Assembly: GCA_013153915.1 (NCBI GenBank)
Contig: JAADDL010000014.1
Coordinates: 1 to 6,676 of the forward strand
Source: Campylobacterota bacterium
Lineage (GTDB): Bacteria; Campylobacterota; Campylobacteria; Campylobacterales; JALSKU01
Length of the DNA: 6,676 bases
Direction: 5' to 3'
In this document: positions 6,217-6,676 of the stretch, one piece after another
How the letters are laid out: every line of letters starts with the position of its first letter
Position numbering within the stretch: position 1 is the first letter of the stretch
Position numbers and translations under genes: made by a program
Notes under the pieces: model-generated
Told to the model about the DNA's origin: nothing
The model's database searches: none
The model's input: only the letters and a program-made list of their open reading frames with translations

Positions 6217-6546
6217 TTACGATTTGTATCCTAAGATATAATATGTCTCTTTACCGTCAACCTTTTTGATATCGATTTTATACTTTTTAGACCAATCATG
6301 TATCATCTCATCCACTTTTTCCAAGCTTTGAGGGTCTGATTCGTTTTTTATCTTTAGATAATCAACAGAATTTGACATAGCTATATAAGCTTGAAAAGGT
6401 TTTAACGCATCATTTAACTGTACGATATGCTTCTCTATCACATCAAAACCTTTTGTATTTTTGATAATCCTTTGCATTTGAGCTAAAACGCTCTCGTTGA
6501 TAGTGTATCCAAGCTGAGTCAGCAAGGCTTCAGCCGTATATCTCAT
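6217..6546 (-). CDS. Uncharacterised 109-residue protein downstream of prfB
   Basis: I do not recognise this protein. It looks soluble: there is no signal peptide or membrane segment, and the sequence suggests an alpha-helical N-terminal two thirds (about 1-55 and 70-88) and a short beta-like C-terminus (IDIKKVDGKETYYILG, 92-107). It is rich in Lys, Asp, Glu and Ile and has no Cys or obvious catalytic motif. GGAGG at 6556-6552, five bases before the ATG, is the strongest ribosome binding site in the window, so it is very likely translated. It begins 17 bases after the prfB stop and ends 2 bases before the transporter start, which puts it in one operon with both. My impression is that similar proteins occur next to prfB in Sulfurimonas-like genomes, but I could not check this. 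No function is inferred. Confidence 0.8.
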   Translation of the reverse strand: MRYTAEALLTQLGYTINESVLAQMQRIIKNTKGFDVIEKHIVQLNDALKPFQAYIAMSNSVDYLKIKNESDPQSLEKVDEMIHDWSKKYKIDIKKVDGKETYYILGYKS

Positions 6547-6551
6547 AAAAA

Positions 6552-6556
6552 CCTCC
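6552..6556 (-). promoter_or_regulatory. Strong ribosome binding site of the 109-residue gene
   Basis: GGAGG on the minus strand lies five bases before the ATG at 6546. It fixes the start of an otherwise unrecognised gene and contrasts with the weak initiation signals of the downstream transporter. Confidence 0.75.
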
Positions 6557-6563
6557 GATATGT

Positions 6564-6676
6564 TTATTTTTTATCATTGGAAGTAGCTATCAAAACATCT
6601 TCCAAAACTTTGGTAATATCACCGTCCAAAATAGCGTCAACATTTGAGTACGCTTTATTGCTTCTATTGTCCTTGA
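6564..6676 (-). CDS. prfB: Peptide chain release factor 2, C-terminal end (partial)
   Basis: Only the last 36 codons and the stop are in the window; the gene continues past the right edge, and the first whole codon is at 6674-6672. The visible end begins KDNRSN, then NVDAILDGDITKVLEDVLIA, and closes with a short Ser-Asn-Asp-Lys-Lys tail. This fits the C-terminus of class I release factors, where a VKD-R motif is followed by VLDG and a final helix (E. coli RF2 has VKDLRTG and AVLDGSLDQFIEASL). The V-LDG spacing and the missing Gly-rich RF1 ending favour RF2 over RF1, but the GGQ and SPF motifs that would decide this lie outside. RF2 releases the finished peptide at UGA and UAA codons. It is the most upstream visible gene of the minus-strand cluster. 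Confidence 0.78.
   Translation of the reverse strand, partial: KDNRSNKAYSNVDAILDGDITKVLEDVLIATSNDKK

Noticed and set aside
1..6676. Mobile elements, CRISPR arrays, tRNA or rRNA genes, toxin-antitoxin or defence genes
   Set aside because: No transposase or integrase motifs, spaced direct repeats, cloverleaf or rRNA sequence were found; essentially all DNA is accounted for by ordinary, intact genes with short gaps.

Overview
The window looks like a chromosomal housekeeping segment from a member of the Campylobacterota (formerly Epsilonproteobacteria). A free-living Sulfurimonas/Sulfurovum-like relative is my best guess, not a proven assignment. The reasons are the Rho sequence, which closely resembles my recollection of Helicobacter Rho (for example the APPR-x-GKT P-loop, the VTPSSGKVLSGG Q-loop and a C-terminus ending near FLSIMNE), the gene set rho-murI-dnaX, the A+T-rich coding sequence with many AGA and ATA codons, and promoters with a clear -10 but mostly no -35.

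Plus strand, left to right. A 27-residue hydrophobic peptide (19-102) has a good ribosome binding site and sits directly after the end of an unseen upstream gene. An extended -10 promoter then precedes a 414-residue EAL-HDOD protein (148-1392), a cyclic-di-GMP-type signalling or scaffold protein. The 165-base gap that follows (1393-1557) holds a near-consensus sigma-70 promoter and an untranslated leader with a perfect 10-bp inverted repeat. These lead into rho (1558-2910), the transcription termination factor. murI (glutamate racemase, 2903-3649) overlaps the rho 3' end by 8 bases and is probably translated by coupling. A 61-base gap with a TATAAT box leads to dnaX (3711-5327), the clamp-loader tau subunit.

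Minus strand, reading from the right edge. The last 36 codons of prfB (release factor RF2) enter at 6676 and stop at 6564. They are followed after 17 bases by a 109-residue protein I do not recognise (6546-6217). After 2 more bases comes an EamA/DMT-family membrane transporter (6214-5324) with a GTG start. This looks like one operon. It converges on dnaX so tightly that the two stop codons share a single TTAA.

The genes cover transcription termination (Rho), cell-wall D-glutamate supply (MurI), replication (DnaX) and translation termination (RF2), with a signalling protein and a transporter of unknown substrate. I see no mobile element, CRISPR array, tRNA, rRNA, toxin-antitoxin pair or defence island. 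The items most worth a second look are modest: an in-register A-AAA-AAG slippery heptamer near the dnaX 3' end, the rho leader palindrome, the apparently complete catalytic residue set of the EAL-HDOD protein, and the 27-residue membrane peptide. I do not see convincing evidence of a new multi-gene system here.
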